Source of the DNA: Caldilineaceae bacterium
GTDB lineage: Bacteria; Chloroflexota; Anaerolineae; Caldilineales; Caldilineaceae
Assembly: GCA_015494005.1 (NCBI GenBank)
Contig: WGCB01000716.1
Span: 1 to 12,658 of the forward strand
Direction: 5' to 3'
DNA length: 12,658 nucleotides
Part shown: one piece after another, positions 1 through 7,098 of the stretch
Layout of the letters: each line of letters opens with the position of its first letter
How positions within the stretch are numbered: the stretch's first letter is position 1
Program-made: the position numbers and the translations under genes
Notes under the pieces: generated by a model
The model's input: the letters and a program-made list of their open reading frames with translations, nothing else
Told to the model about the DNA's origin: nothing
Database searches by the model: none

Positions 1-57
1 GATCCCGGCTGTGCCATGTTCGTCCTGGTCCTGGAGACGCTGAACGAGGGGAGTTAG
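1..57 (+). CDS. C-terminal end of an unidentified protein (partial)
   Basis: Frame 1 is open from the first base and ends at a TAG at 55-57, giving 18 residues (DPGCAMFVLVLETLNEGS). Nearly every codon ends in G or C, which matches the codon use of the real genes in this window and supports coding. The start lies outside the window and too little is left to recognise a family. It points the same way as the transporter operon 250 bases downstream but is probably a separate unit, because a possible terminator begins at its stop codon. A chance open frame of this length cannot be excluded. Confidence 0.4.
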   Translation, partial: DPGCAMFVLVLETLNEGS

Positions 58-112
58 AGGCGGGAAGCGGGCTGTCGCCCACTCACCTCGTCACCTGCCT
101 CCTCCGTTTTTT
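57..112 (+). terminator. possible intrinsic terminator of the upstream gene
   Basis: GAGGCGGG at 57-64 can pair with CCTGCCTC at 94-101, eight pairs with one G-T wobble. A smaller GGGC/GCCC hairpin sits inside the loop. Five bases after the stem there is a run of six T at 107-112. The offset T-run and long loop make this a weak example. It begins at the stop codon of the partial gene, where a terminator would be expected. Confidence 0.35.
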
Positions 113-144
113 CAAGCTTTCTAGTGCCTTGTCACGCCTGAAAC

Positions 145-209
145 GATGGGCAAGTTTGTAGCAACGGCTTTAGCCGTGCTGCCGCTGAAGCGGCTACTAC
201 GAACCCATC
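145..209. repeat. REPIN-like element: two inverted GTAG-headed hairpins
   Basis: The core is 158-200. Reading rightwards it is GTAG (158-161), CA, a hairpin ACGGCT-TT-AGCCGT (164-177), the spacer GCT, a hairpin GCCGCT-GA-AGCGGC (181-194), TA, and CTAC (197-200). On the opposite strand the right half reads GTAG, TA, then its own hairpin, so the two halves are inverted copies of one design: GTAG, two bases, then a 6-bp stem with a 2-base loop. The two stems differ at position 1/14 (A-T versus G-C) and at position 3/12 (G-C versus C-G), so pairing is kept in both. Outside the core, TTT (155-157) can pair with GAA (201-203), and GATGGG (145-150) with CCCATC (204-209). A GTAG tetranucleotide beside a small hairpin is the hallmark of REP sequences recognised by RAYT transposases. 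No RAYT gene is in the window. Confidence 0.7.
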
Positions 210-220
210 AAAATACGCTT

Positions 221-252
221 GGCAAGACACTAGGCTACACCGTGTCATTGCC
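221..252. other. leader stem-loop upstream of the binding-protein gene
   Basis: GGCAA-GACAC (221-230) pairs with GTGTC-A-TTGCC (242-252). This makes ten base pairs with one bulged A at 247 and an 11-base loop. It lies about 55 bases before the start codon at 309, between the REPIN-like element and the ribosome binding site. A T5 run at 270-274 is 17 bases beyond the stem, too far for a standard terminator. It may fold in the 5' untranslated RNA, but no riboswitch class is recognised. No convincing -35/-10 promoter pair was found anywhere in the 58-308 gap. Confidence 0.4.
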
Positions 253-292
253 CCCGCTAGCCCATCTTGTTTTTCAGATTCACTCAAATCCT

Positions 293-300
293 GAGGAGGA
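293..300 (+). promoter_or_regulatory. strong ribosome binding site fixing the start at 309
   Basis: GAGGAGGA ends eight bases before the ATG at 309, which is ideal spacing. It selects this ATG over the in-frame ATG at 267, which would add 14 charged residues ahead of the signal peptide. Confidence 0.85.
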
Positions 301-308
301 ACAAACCC

Positions 309-1391
309 ATGAAGAAGTCACTCGTTCTATTCACGGCCCTGATCGTGCTAGCCCTGGTCTTTGCGGCCTGTGCAGCGCCTGGGGCCCCAGCCCCGGCCCC
401 GTCCGAGGGTGGCGGTGAGGCCGCGGCCCCGGCCGAGAGCGCGGCTCCCAGCGAATCCGGCAAGGAGCTCACCTTCGTCACCGTGGTGAAGATCGCCGGC
501 ATCAACTGGTTCGACCGCATGGAGGACGGGGTGAACGCCTGGGGCGAGGAGCACGGCGTGAACGCCTCCCTGGTGGGGCCGGCCGAGGCCGACGCGGCCC
601 AGCAGATCCCCATCATCGAAGACCTCATCGCCCAGGGCGTGGACGCGCTCTGCGTCATCCCCATGGACCCGACCCAGCTGGATCCGGTGCTGAAGAAGGC
701 CATGGACGCGGGCATCGTGGTGGTCACCCACGAGGCCTCCAACCAGGTGAACATGAACTACGACATCGAGGCCTTCGAGAACAAGGCCTTCGGCGCCGGT
801 CTCATGGACCGCCTGGCCGCGGGCATGGGCGAGGAAGGCGAGTACGTGGTCTTCGTCGGCAGCCTGGGCTCCAAGACCCACAACGAGTGGGTGGACGGCG
901 GCATCGAGCGCCAGAAGGAGAAGTACCCCAACATGACCCTGGTGGAGGACAAGATCGAGACCTTCGATGACGCGGAGATCGCCTACCAGAAGGCCAAGGA
1001 AGTCCTGGCCGCCCATCCCAACATCAAGGGCTTCCAGGGCAGCGCCTCCACCGACGTGGCCGGCATCGGCCGGGCCGTGGAGGAAGCCGGCCTCCAGGAC
1101 GAGATCACCGTGGTGGGCACCAGCCTGCCCTCCATCGCCGGTGACCTGCTCTACCCGGCCGAGGGCAAGAAGACGGGCGCCATCGACGCCATCGGCTTCT
1201 GGGATCCCTACGATGCCGGCGCCGCCTGCAACCAGATCGCCCTCATGGTGATCAACGGCGAAGAGGTGGGTGAAGGCACGGACCTGGGCATCCAGGGCTA
1301 CAACAACCTGAAGCTGGTGGGGGACAACGTCCTCTACGGCGACGCCGCGGTCTACGTGGACGCCACCAACGCCAAGGACTACCCCTTCTAA
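309..1391 (+). CDS. sugar/AI-2-type ABC transporter substrate-binding lipoprotein
   Basis: This 360-residue protein should capture the substrate outside the membrane and deliver it to the permeases encoded downstream. Residues 1-21 are a lipoprotein signal: KK, a hydrophobic core and the lipobox FAAC, with Cys21 as the lipidation site. An Ala/Pro/Ser/Glu-rich linker (about 22-50) tethers the folded domain. Residues 55-360 fit the type I periplasmic-binding-protein fold of the RbsB/RhaS/LsrB group (Peripla_BP_4), with characteristic stretches [17 protein letters not shown] (98-114), [10 protein letters not shown] (135-144), GFWDPYDAG (296-304) and a C-terminal KDYPF like the KYDF ending of LsrB. 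The start is set by a strong ribosome binding site. The nearest relatives appear to be LsrB and RhaS, so AI-2, rhamnose or another sugar are all possible. A long gap with a palindrome separates it from the ATPase gene, which may let the binding protein be made in excess. Confidence 0.88.
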   Translation: MKKSLVLFTALIVLALVFAACAAPGAPAPAPSEGGGEAAAPAESAAPSESGKELTFVTVVKIAGINWFDRMEDGVNAWGEEHGVNASLVGPAEADAAQQIPIIEDLIAQGVDALCVIPMDPTQLDPVLKKAMDAGIVVVTHEASNQVNMNYDIEAFENKAFGAGLMDRLAAGMGEEGEYVVFVGSLGSKTHNEWVDGGIERQKEKYPNMTLVEDKIETFDDAEIAYQKAKEVLAAHPNIKGFQGSASTDVAGIGRAVEEAGLQDEITVVGTSLPSIAGDLLYPAEGKKTGAIDAIGFWDPYDAGAACNQIALMVINGEEVGEGTDLGIQGYNNLKLVGDNVLYGDAAVYVDATNAKDYPF

Positions 1392-1407
1392 TCGTGGATC
1401 GAGTCCC

Positions 1408-1519
1408 GAATCCACTCTAGCCAGATCGCCTCACCCCTCCCCAGCCGTCTCAGCCGGGGAGGGGTGAGGCAACGCCATCATCACCCCGTCTCATGGGGCC
1501 CCACTTTGGAATCCACTCT
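1408..1519. repeat. 11-base direct repeats flanking the palindromic gap segment
   Basis: GAATCCACTCT occurs perfectly at 1408-1418 and again at 1509-1519. The two copies flank a segment of 90 bases that contains the 15-bp palindrome. The right copy ends two bases before the ATPase start codon, in the place of a ribosome binding site. The arrangement resembles a target-site duplication around a small insertion, but recombination or chance cannot be ruled out from one copy. Confidence 0.55.
1428..1470. repeat. perfect 15-bp palindrome between binding protein and ATPase
   Basis: GCCTCACCCCTCCCC (1428-1442) is exactly complementary to GGGGAGGGGTGAGGC (1456-1470), with a 13-base loop. No T-run follows, so it is not a classic terminator. 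Similar stem-loops after binding-protein genes often stabilise that part of the mRNA or reduce read-through. Thirteen bases of the left arm (1429-1441) recur with one change at 5173-5185 after the second permease gene, which points to a dispersed repeat family. Confidence 0.7.
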
Positions 1520-1521
1520 CC

Positions 1522-3018
1522 ATGGCTGAAGAACTGCTCCGCCTCACGGGCATCCACAAATCCTTTGCCGGGGTGCGCGCCCTGCGCGGCGTGGATCTGA
1601 CCATCGAACAGGGCCGGATCCACTGCCTGGTGGGGGAGAACGGCTGCGGCAAGTCCACCCTCATCAAGATCATCGCCGGCGTCTACAAGCGGGATGCAGG
1701 CGAGATCATCCTCAACGGCAAGCGTTACGACGATCTCACCCCCATCGACGCCATCCGGGAGGGCATCCAGGTCATCTACCAGGATTTCTCCCTCTTCCCC
1801 AACCTGACTGTGGCCGAGAACATCGCCTTGAACGAGGAGCTGGCCGAGGGCCGACGCCTGGTGAGCTGGCGCCACGTGCACCGAGTGGCCCGGGACGCGC
1901 TGGCCCAGCTGGGCGAGAACATCCCCCTGGACGCCCGGGTGGAGGAGATGTCGGTGGCCAACAAGCAGCTCATCGCCATCGCCAAGGCCCTGCGCCAGAA
2001 CGCCCGGCTCATCATCATGGACGAGCCCACCAGCGCCCTCACTGGCCGGGAGGTGCGGGCCCTCTTCGGGGTGATCCGCAAGCTCCAGGAGCAGCAGGGC
2101 ATCGCCTTCCTCTTCGTCAGCCACAAGCTGAACGAGGTGCTGGAGATCTCCGAGACCATGATCGTCATGCGCAACGGCAAGATCGTCAGCAGCGGGGAGC
2201 GGGCGGAGTACGACAGCGCCCGGCTCATCTTCGAGATGACCGGCCGGCGCATCGCGGAGAAGTCCTACGACTTCACCCCGGACGACGGCCAGCCGCCCCT
2301 GCTCCAGGTGGAGGGGCTGAACGCGGCGGGCCTGCTCCACGAGATCAGCTTCGAGCTGCGGGCCGGGGAGATCCTGGGGGTGACCGGGCTCCTGGGCTCC
2401 GGGCGCACGGAGCTGGCCCTGGCCCTCTACGGCATGCTGCCCATGGACAGTGGCCGCATCGTCATCGACGGGCAGGAGGTGACCATCCGCTCGGTCCAGG
2501 ACGCCATCCGCCACGGCATCGGCTACGTCCCCGAGGACCGGCTGACCGAAGGGCTCTTCCTGGAGCAGTCCATCAGCCGCAACCTGGTGGTGCGCATCAT
2601 CGACCGGCTGCGCAACGGCTGGCAGATGATCCAGCCGGAACGGGTCAGCCAGCAGGTGGCCCACTGGGTGGACGCCCTGAGCATCAAGACCCCGGACCCG
2701 GAGCTGCCGGTGAAGACCCTCTCCGGCGGCAACCAGCAGCGGGTGGTGCTGGCCAAGTGGCTGGCCAGCAAGCCCCGGCTCATGATCCTGAACGGGCCCA
2801 CCGTGGGCGTGGACGTGGGGTCCAAGGAGGAGCTGCACGAGATGATGAAGCAGCTGGCCCGGGAGGGCATGGGGCTGCTGGTCATCTCCGACGACATCCC
2901 GGAGCTGCTCCAGACCTGCAACCGCATCCTGCTCATGCGCCAGGGCCGCATCAGCGAGGAGATCCGGCCCAAGGAGACCAACGAGAACGAGCTGTCTGCC
3001 AAGCTAGTCGAAGAGTAA
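1522..3018 (+). CDS. two-domain ABC ATPase of a sugar (CUT2/RbsA-type) importer
   Basis: This 498-residue protein is a tandem pair of ABC ATPase domains, the usual length and layout of RbsA/MglA/LsrA, and it should power the importer from the cytoplasmic side. Domain 1 has Walker [10 protein letters not shown] (38-46), Walker B LIIMDEPT (163-170) and the switch SH (200-201). Its signature is the weak MSVANKQ (143-149). Domain 2 has the family's altered Walker [10 protein letters not shown] (289-297) and a good signature LSGGNQQ (400-406). Its Walker B region reads [14 protein letters not shown] (420-433), with Asn-Gly where Asp-Glu normally stands (codons AAC GGG at 2791-2796). One complete ATP site can therefore be built from domain 1 Walker motifs plus the domain 2 signature, while the other site is degenerate in all its parts. 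The ATG at 1522 has no clear ribosome binding site, only a weak GGA upstream. It is followed after 40 bases by permease 1. Confidence 0.92.
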   Translation: MAEELLRLTGIHKSFAGVRALRGVDLTIEQGRIHCLVGENGCGKSTLIKIIAGVYKRDAGEIILNGKRYDDLTPIDAIREGIQVIYQDFSLFPNLTVAENIALNEELAEGRRLVSWRHVHRVARDALAQLGENIPLDARVEEMSVANKQLIAIAKALRQNARLIIMDEPTSALTGREVRALFGVIRKLQEQQGIAFLFVSHKLNEVLEISETMIVMRNGKIVSSGERAEYDSARLIFEMTGRRIAEKSYDFTPDDGQPPLLQVEGLNAAGLLHEISFELRAGEILGVTGLLGSGRTELALALYGMLPMDSGRIVIDGQEVTIRSVQDAIRHGIGYVPEDRLTEGLFLEQSISRNLVVRIIDRLRNGWQMIQPERVSQQVAHWVDALSIKTPDPELPVKTLSGGNQQRVVLAKWLASKPRLMILNGPTVGVDVGSKEELHEMMKQLAREGMGLLVISDDIPELLQTCNRILLMRQGRISEEIRPKETNENELSAKLVEE

Positions 3019-3058
3019 GCGATACCACCCGAGGAAGATTAGCCCGAGGAACACCACC

Positions 3059-4057
3059 GTGAAACGCCTTCTGAGCCGCAACGAGACCCTGGTTGCCATC
3101 ACCATCATCGGCCTGAGCCTGATCATCGGCTTCAACAACCCCGTCTTTTTCTCCGTGGGCAACCTCTTCACCCTCCTGCGCACCAGCGTGGTCACCGGCA
3201 TCCTGGCCATGGGGGTGCTCATCGTCATCATCTCCGGAGGCATCGATGTCTCCTTCACAGCCATCGCCGTCTTCGGCCTCTACGTGGCGGTGAAAATGAT
3301 GAAGGGGTTCATGCCCGACGCGCCCATCTGGGTGGGGTTTGCCATCGCTTCCCTGGTGGGGCTGGGGCTGGGGCTCATCAACGCCTTCTTCATCGCCCAC
3401 TACCGGCTGCCCACCCTGATCGTCACCCTGGGCACCCTGAGCATGTTCCACGGCTTCCTCCTCTTCGCCATCGGCAACGAGATCATCCGGGACGTACCCC
3501 CCGCGCTGACCCAGTTCGCCCGCTCCGCCATCGTGCGCATCCCTCTGGAGCGGGGCCAGGCCAACCTGCACCCGGCCATCCTCATCACCGTTGCCGCCAT
3601 CATCGTCACCTGGCTGCTGCTGAACTTCACCATGCTGGGCCGGGGCATCTACGCGCTGGGCGGCTCCCGGGAGGCGGCTGAGCGGGCCGGCTTCAACGTG
3701 AACCGCATCCAGTATTTCATCTACGGCTTCGTGGGCTTCCTGTCGGGCATCGCCGGCATGACCTTCGGCGCGCTGGCCCGGCAGGCCAACCCCCAGGACA
3801 TCGTGGGCATGGAGCTGAACGTCATCGCGGCGGTGGTCCTGGGCGGGGCGCAGCTCACCGGCGGCTACGGCACGGTGCTGGGCACGGTGCTGGGCGTCAT
3901 CCTGGTGATCCTGGCCAACAACAGCCTCATCCTCATCGGGGTGCCCACGGTCTGGCAGCGGGTGGTCATCGGCCTGATCATCCTGGTGGGCACGGGCATC
4001 CCCGCCATCCAGGCCCGGCGGGCGGGCAAGCGCTCCTTCGGCCTGGCGGACATCTAG
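3059..4057 (+). CDS. sugar ABC transporter permease 1 (RbsC/LsrC-like)
   Basis: This 332-residue integral membrane protein forms one half of the import channel. It starts at a GTG preceded by GAGGA (3046-3050) at 8-base spacing. Hydrophobic stretches run through most of the protein, including about 11-25, 43-60, 92-112, 119-139, 172-190, 218-238, 253-265 and 271-293. Landmarks of the BPD_transp_2 family are SGGIDVS (59-65), the [12 protein letters not shown] stretch (116-127), the cytoplasmic coupling region [18 protein letters not shown] (201-218) that contacts the ATPase, and [11 protein letters not shown] (253-263). The C-terminus is basic and cytoplasmic in type. It probably pairs with the different permease encoded next, giving a heterodimeric channel as in LsrC/LsrD rather than an RbsC homodimer. 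Confidence 0.9.
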   Translation: MKRLLSRNETLVAITIIGLSLIIGFNNPVFFSVGNLFTLLRTSVVTGILAMGVLIVIISGGIDVSFTAIAVFGLYVAVKMMKGFMPDAPIWVGFAIASLVGLGLGLINAFFIAHYRLPTLIVTLGTLSMFHGFLLFAIGNEIIRDVPPALTQFARSAIVRIPLERGQANLHPAILITVAAIIVTWLLLNFTMLGRGIYALGGSREAAERAGFNVNRIQYFIYGFVGFLSGIAGMTFGALARQANPQDIVGMELNVIAAVVLGGAQLTGGYGTVLGTVLGVILVILANNSLILIGVPTVWQRVVIGLIILVGTGIPAIQARRAGKRSFGLADI

Positions 4058-4129
4058 CCTGCCTTCCCTGCACCCAGTTTGCGACCTGAGTTTCCCGACC
4101 AGCTGAGCTTTTCCGACCAGACCTTGACC

Positions 4130-5170
4130 ATGGAACCGAACGTGACCACCGAGACATCGAGCCCCAAATCGAGCCGCCGATCGAATCGCTTCTCCCTCCA
4201 CAACGACACCCTGCGCCTGCTCATCATCGCCGTGCTGCTCTTCGTGGGCTTCAGCATCGTGCTGCCGGGCAAGTTCCTGAGCGTGCGCAACCTCCAGTCC
4301 ATGGCGGTGCAGTTCCCGGAGTTCGGCATCCTCACCTTCGCCATCATGATCACCATGCTGACCGGGGGCATTGACCTCTCCATCGTGGGCGCGGCCAACC
4401 TCTCGGCCATCGTGGCCGCCATGATCCTGACCCGGCTGGGCATGCCCTCAGGGGTGACCATCCCCCTGGCCATCCTGGCGGCCCTGCTGGTGGGGACCCT
4501 GTGCGGTCTCTTCAACGGCTTCCTGGTCTCCCGGATCGGGATCACGCCCATCCTGGCCACCCTGGGCACCGGGGCCATCTACACGGGCCTCTCCTTCGTG
4601 CTGACTGGCGGCCCGGCCATCACCACCACCCAGCTGGCCTTCATCGGCAACGGCACCATCCTGGGCGCGCCCATCCCGGTGCTGGTGTTCATCGTCCTGG
4701 CCCTGGCCTTCGTGGTCATCCTCAACCGCATGAGCTTCGGCTTCAACGTCTACATGCTGGGGACGAACCCCACCGCGGCCCTCTTCTCCGGCATCAACAG
4801 CGACAGCGTGCTCATGCGCACCTACTGGCTGGCGGGGCTGGTGGCCGGCATCGCGGGGATCATCTTCCTGGGCCGGGCCAACTCGGCCAAGCCCGACTTT
4901 GGCTCGTCCTTCATCCTGCTCACCGTGCTTATCGCCATCCTGGGCGGGGTCAGCTACACTGGCGGCTTCGGCACGGTGGCCGGGGTGGTCCTGGCCGTGC
5001 TCAGCATCCAGTTTCTCTCCACCGGGCTGAACATGCTCATGCTGCAGCTTTTCGGCTCCAGCGCGGCCATCTTCTTCCGCCAGTTCGCCTGGGGCGCCTT
5101 GCTCCTGCTGGTGATGGTGATCAACTACTACACGGAGAAGCGCCGCAACCGGGCGATTGTGGAGGAGTAG
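4130..5170 (+). CDS. sugar ABC transporter permease 2 (RbsC/LsrD-like)
   Basis: This 346-residue membrane protein is the second half of the import channel. The first 25 or so residues are polar (Ser, Thr, Lys, Arg), followed by hydrophobic segments from about residue 29. Family landmarks are TGGIDLS (78-84), [10 protein letters not shown] (138-147), the coupling region around [15 protein letters not shown] (208-222) and [18 protein letters not shown] (268-285). I chose the ATG at 4130. An in-frame TTG at 4079 would add 17 residues, and neither start has a clear ribosome binding site, so the start is uncertain. It follows permease 1 by 72 bases (21 from the TTG). A strong hairpin begins about five bases after its stop codon. 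Confidence 0.88.
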   Translation: MEPNVTTETSSPKSSRRSNRFSLHNDTLRLLIIAVLLFVGFSIVLPGKFLSVRNLQSMAVQFPEFGILTFAIMITMLTGGIDLSIVGAANLSAIVAAMILTRLGMPSGVTIPLAILAALLVGTLCGLFNGFLVSRIGITPILATLGTGAIYTGLSFVLTGGPAITTTQLAFIGNGTILGAPIPVLVFIVLALAFVVILNRMSFGFNVYMLGTNPTAALFSGINSDSVLMRTYWLAGLVAGIAGIIFLGRANSAKPDFGSSFILLTVLIAILGGVSYTGGFGTVAGVVLAVLSIQFLSTGLNMLMLQLFGSSAAIFFRQFAWGALLLLVMVINYYTEKRRNRAIVEE

Positions 5171-5174
5171 GGCC

Positions 5175-5214
5175 TCGCCCCTCCCCTCTCCACGTGTGGA
5201 GAAGGGCGGGGTGG
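5175..5214. repeat. long GC-rich hairpin after the second permease gene
   Basis: The arms 5175-5193 and 5196-5214 pair around GT at 5194-5195, with mismatches at 5186/5203 and 5182/5207 and a few wobbles. No T-run follows. The start of the left arm matches the 1428-1470 palindrome (12 of 13 bases), so the two belong to one repeat family. A GGGGAGAGGTG at about 5236 could pair alternatively with the C-rich arm. It may mark a partial stop or a stability boundary between transporter and kinase. Confidence 0.6.
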
Positions 5215-5277
5215 CGAACGAAGCAAGCCAGCGTGGGGAGAGGTGTCACCCGTTCATGCCCTCATCGCTCCCCCCTG

Positions 5278-5314
5278 CCAACTCTAATTTCCAACTCCCA
5301 ACTTCCAACTCCCA
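5278..5314. repeat. heptamer array (CCAACTC) before the kinase gene
   Basis: CCAACTC at 5278-5284 is followed after six bases by three consecutive heptamers: CCAACTC (5291-5297), CCAACTT (5298-5304) and CCAACTC (5305-5311). The array ends just before the kinase ribosome binding site. It has the same 7-base period as arrays in other gaps of this window. Confidence 0.7.
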
Positions 5315-5326
5315 CGGAGATGCGCC

Positions 5327-6877
5327 ATGACCGGTCCCTACGTGATGGGCATTGATTTCGGCACGGAGAGCGTGCGGGTGGGCCTCTTTGACCTGGAGGG
5401 CCGCCCCGCGGTCTTCGCATCCCAGGCCTATCCCCTCTACCACCCTCGGCCGGGCTGGGCCGAGCAGCGCCCCGAGGAGTGGTGGTCCGCCCTGGTGACG
5501 GCCACCCGGGCCGCGCTGGAGCAGAGCGGCATCCCCAAGGAGGCCATCCTGGGGGTGGGCGCGGACTGCACCAGCTGCACCGTGGTGGCCATGGACGACC
5601 AGTTCCGCCCCCTGCGCCCGGCCATCATCTGGATGGACGTGCGGGCCGCGGACCAGGCCCGGCGCATCGCTCAGACCGGCCACCCCGCGCTGAAGTACAA
5701 CGGCTACGGCAACGTCTCCGCGGAGTGGCTGCCCTGCAAGGTGCTCTGGCTGAAGGAGAACGAGCCGGCCATCTACGACCAGGCCCGGCACATCGGGGAG
5801 TTCATCGACTGGCTGACCCAGCGCCTGACCGGGGAGTGGGTGGGGAGCATCAACAACACCAGCATCCGCTGGTACTACGACCGGGCCGAAGGGGGCTGGC
5901 CCGAGGATTTCTACGCCCAAATCGGCCTGGGGGATCTCCTGCCCCGCTTCCCCCAGCCCATCCTGGACATGGGCCAGGTGGCTGGGACCCTGCGCCCGGA
6001 GGTGGCGGAGGAGCTGGGCCTGCCGCCCGGGATCCCGGTGGCCGAGGGGGGCGCGGACGCCTTCGTGGCCATGATCGGCCTGAACGTGCTGCGCCCGGGC
6101 AAGATGGCCTTCATCACCGGTTCCTCCCACCTGCACCTGGGCCAGAGCGCCACGCCCCTCCACGCCAAAGGCATCTTCGGTGCCTACACCGACGCGGTCC
6201 TGCCGGGCCAGTACACGGTGGAAGGAGGCCAGATCTCCACCGGTTCGGTGGTGAAGTGGTTCAAGGACAACTTCGCGGGGAAGGAAGCGGCGGAGGCGGC
6301 CGCCCGAGGTGTGGACGTCTACACGGTGCTCACGGAGAAGGCCCAGGCCGTGCCCCCCGGCTCGGAGGGGCTCATCGTGCTGGACTACTGGCAGGGGAAC
6401 CGCACCCCCTACGTAGATCCCGAGGCCCGGGGCATCGTCCGGGGGCTCTCTCTGGCCCACGGCACCGGGCATCTCTTCCGGGCCATCATGGAGGGGATCG
6501 CCTACGGCACGGAGCACATCCTGCGCACCTTCCGGGCCAACGGCTACGTGGTGGAGGAGATGGTGGCCGCCGGCGGCCCCACCAAGAGCCCCCTCTGGAT
6601 GCAGATCCACGCGGACGTGAGCAACGTGCCCATCACCCTCACGGAGGTGCCCGACGCGCCGGCCCTGGGCTCGGCCATCCTGGCCGCGGTGGCCGCGGGC
6701 CTCTTCCCGGACGTGCAGAGCGCGGCGGATGCCATGGTCCATGTGCGCCGTCAGATCCAGCCGGACCCGGAGATGCACCAGCGCTACCGCTTCTTCGTGG
6801 AGCAGTACATCGCCACCTATCCGCCCCTGCAGCCCCTGATCCAGGAGACGGTGCGCCACGTGGCCCGTGGAGGGTGA
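5327..6877 (+). CDS. FGGY-family carbohydrate kinase
   Basis: This 516-residue kinase, of normal length for the family, should use ATP to phosphorylate the sugar or polyol brought in by the adjacent importer. The N-terminal domain opens with GIDFGTESVRVGLFD (8-22), the phosphate-binding loop typical of ribulokinase-like FGGY enzymes. IIWMDVRA (100-107) is a further family stretch. GGADA (241-245) carries the likely catalytic base Asp244. The C-terminal domain shows QGNRTPYVDPEARG (356-369), GGPTKSPLWMQIHAD (416-430) and PALGSAILAA (445-454), the last two forming the nucleotide-side signature. GVDVYTVLTEKAQAVPPGS (328-346) also resembles a segment of LsrK. The ATG at 5327 follows GGAGAT (5316-5321) at good spacing. 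The substrate could be a pentulose, a polyol or an AI-2-like molecule, and the sequence alone does not decide it. Confidence 0.9.
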   Translation: MTGPYVMGIDFGTESVRVGLFDLEGRPAVFASQAYPLYHPRPGWAEQRPEEWWSALVTATRAALEQSGIPKEAILGVGADCTSCTVVAMDDQFRPLRPAIIWMDVRAADQARRIAQTGHPALKYNGYGNVSAEWLPCKVLWLKENEPAIYDQARHIGEFIDWLTQRLTGEWVGSINNTSIRWYYDRAEGGWPEDFYAQIGLGDLLPRFPQPILDMGQVAGTLRPEVAEELGLPPGIPVAEGGADAFVAMIGLNVLRPGKMAFITGSSHLHLGQSATPLHAKGIFGAYTDAVLPGQYTVEGGQISTGSVVKWFKDNFAGKEAAEAAARGVDVYTVLTEKAQAVPPGSEGLIVLDYWQGNRTPYVDPEARGIVRGLSLAHGTGHLFRAIMEGIAYGTEHILRTFRANGYVVEEMVAAGGPTKSPLWMQIHADVSNVPITLTEVPDAPALGSAILAAVAAGLFPDVQSAADAMVHVRRQIQPDPEMHQRYRFFVEQYIATYPPLQPLIQETVRHVARGG

Positions 6878-6921
6878 AGAGGGCGATGGGGGCAAGAGGG
6901 CGATGGGCTGAGAGGGTGAAG
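6877..6921. repeat. 14-base direct repeat after the kinase stop codon
   Basis: AAGAGGGCGATGGG occurs perfectly at 6877-6890 and 6894-6907. A second repeat, GAGGGTGAAG, occurs at 6870-6879 and 6912-6921, and its first copy contains the kinase stop codon. The convergent gap from 6878 to 7098 has no gene and no clear intrinsic terminator with a T-run. It holds these repeats and the two heptamer arrays listed next. Confidence 0.65.
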
Positions 6922-6984
6922 AAGTGAACGGGCGAAGGAGTGCAGGGAAGCGATCCCCGGTCCATGACCGACGCATCACTTCCC

Positions 6985-7012
6985 TGGTTGATTGGTTCGT
7001 TGGTTGATTGGT
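6985..7012. repeat. TGGTTGATTGGT direct repeat with 7-base periodicity
   Basis: TGGTTGATTGGT occurs at 6985-6996 and 7001-7012 with TCGT between them. The whole block can be read as degenerate 7-base units rich in TTGG. On the other strand the units read CCAAT/CCAAC, like the units of the other heptamer arrays. Confidence 0.6.
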
Positions 7013-7043
7013 GGATCAGGTCGCGAGGAGCGGTCTCCCACGT

Positions 7044-7086
7044 AGCAGCCAACAGCGACCGTCTACTGTCTGCCGTCTTCCGGCTG
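7044..7086. repeat. heptamer array in the convergent gap
   Basis: Units of seven bases can be read as AGCAGCC (7044-7050), AACAGCG (7051-7057), then from 7059 CCGTCTA, CTGTCTG, CCGTCTT and CCGGCTG. The 12 bases TAGCAGCCAACA at 7043-7054 recur exactly at 10995-11006, inside another heptamer array nearly 4 kb away. Confidence 0.55.
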
Positions 7087-7098
7087 GACCGGGCTCCC

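Noticed and set aside
221..252. Riboswitch in the leader of the importer operon
   Set aside because: There is only one hairpin, with no conserved aptamer core that I recognise and no alternative terminator pairing.
146..418. 90-codon plus-strand frame over the leader
   Set aside because: It crosses the REPIN-like element and then overlaps the binding-protein gene in another frame, with no ribosome binding site or family signal.
348..1415. Long minus-strand open frame opposite the binding-protein gene
   Set aside because: It is a shadow caused by high GC content. The translation is rich in Gly, Val, His, Asp and Leu without family features, whereas the plus frame has a signal peptide, a fold and a ribosome binding site.
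2951..4201. 416-codon minus-strand frame opposite permease 1
   Set aside because: Its composition (many His, Asp, Gly, Gln) is the usual antisense image of a membrane protein gene in GC-rich DNA. The plus strand encodes a clear permease.
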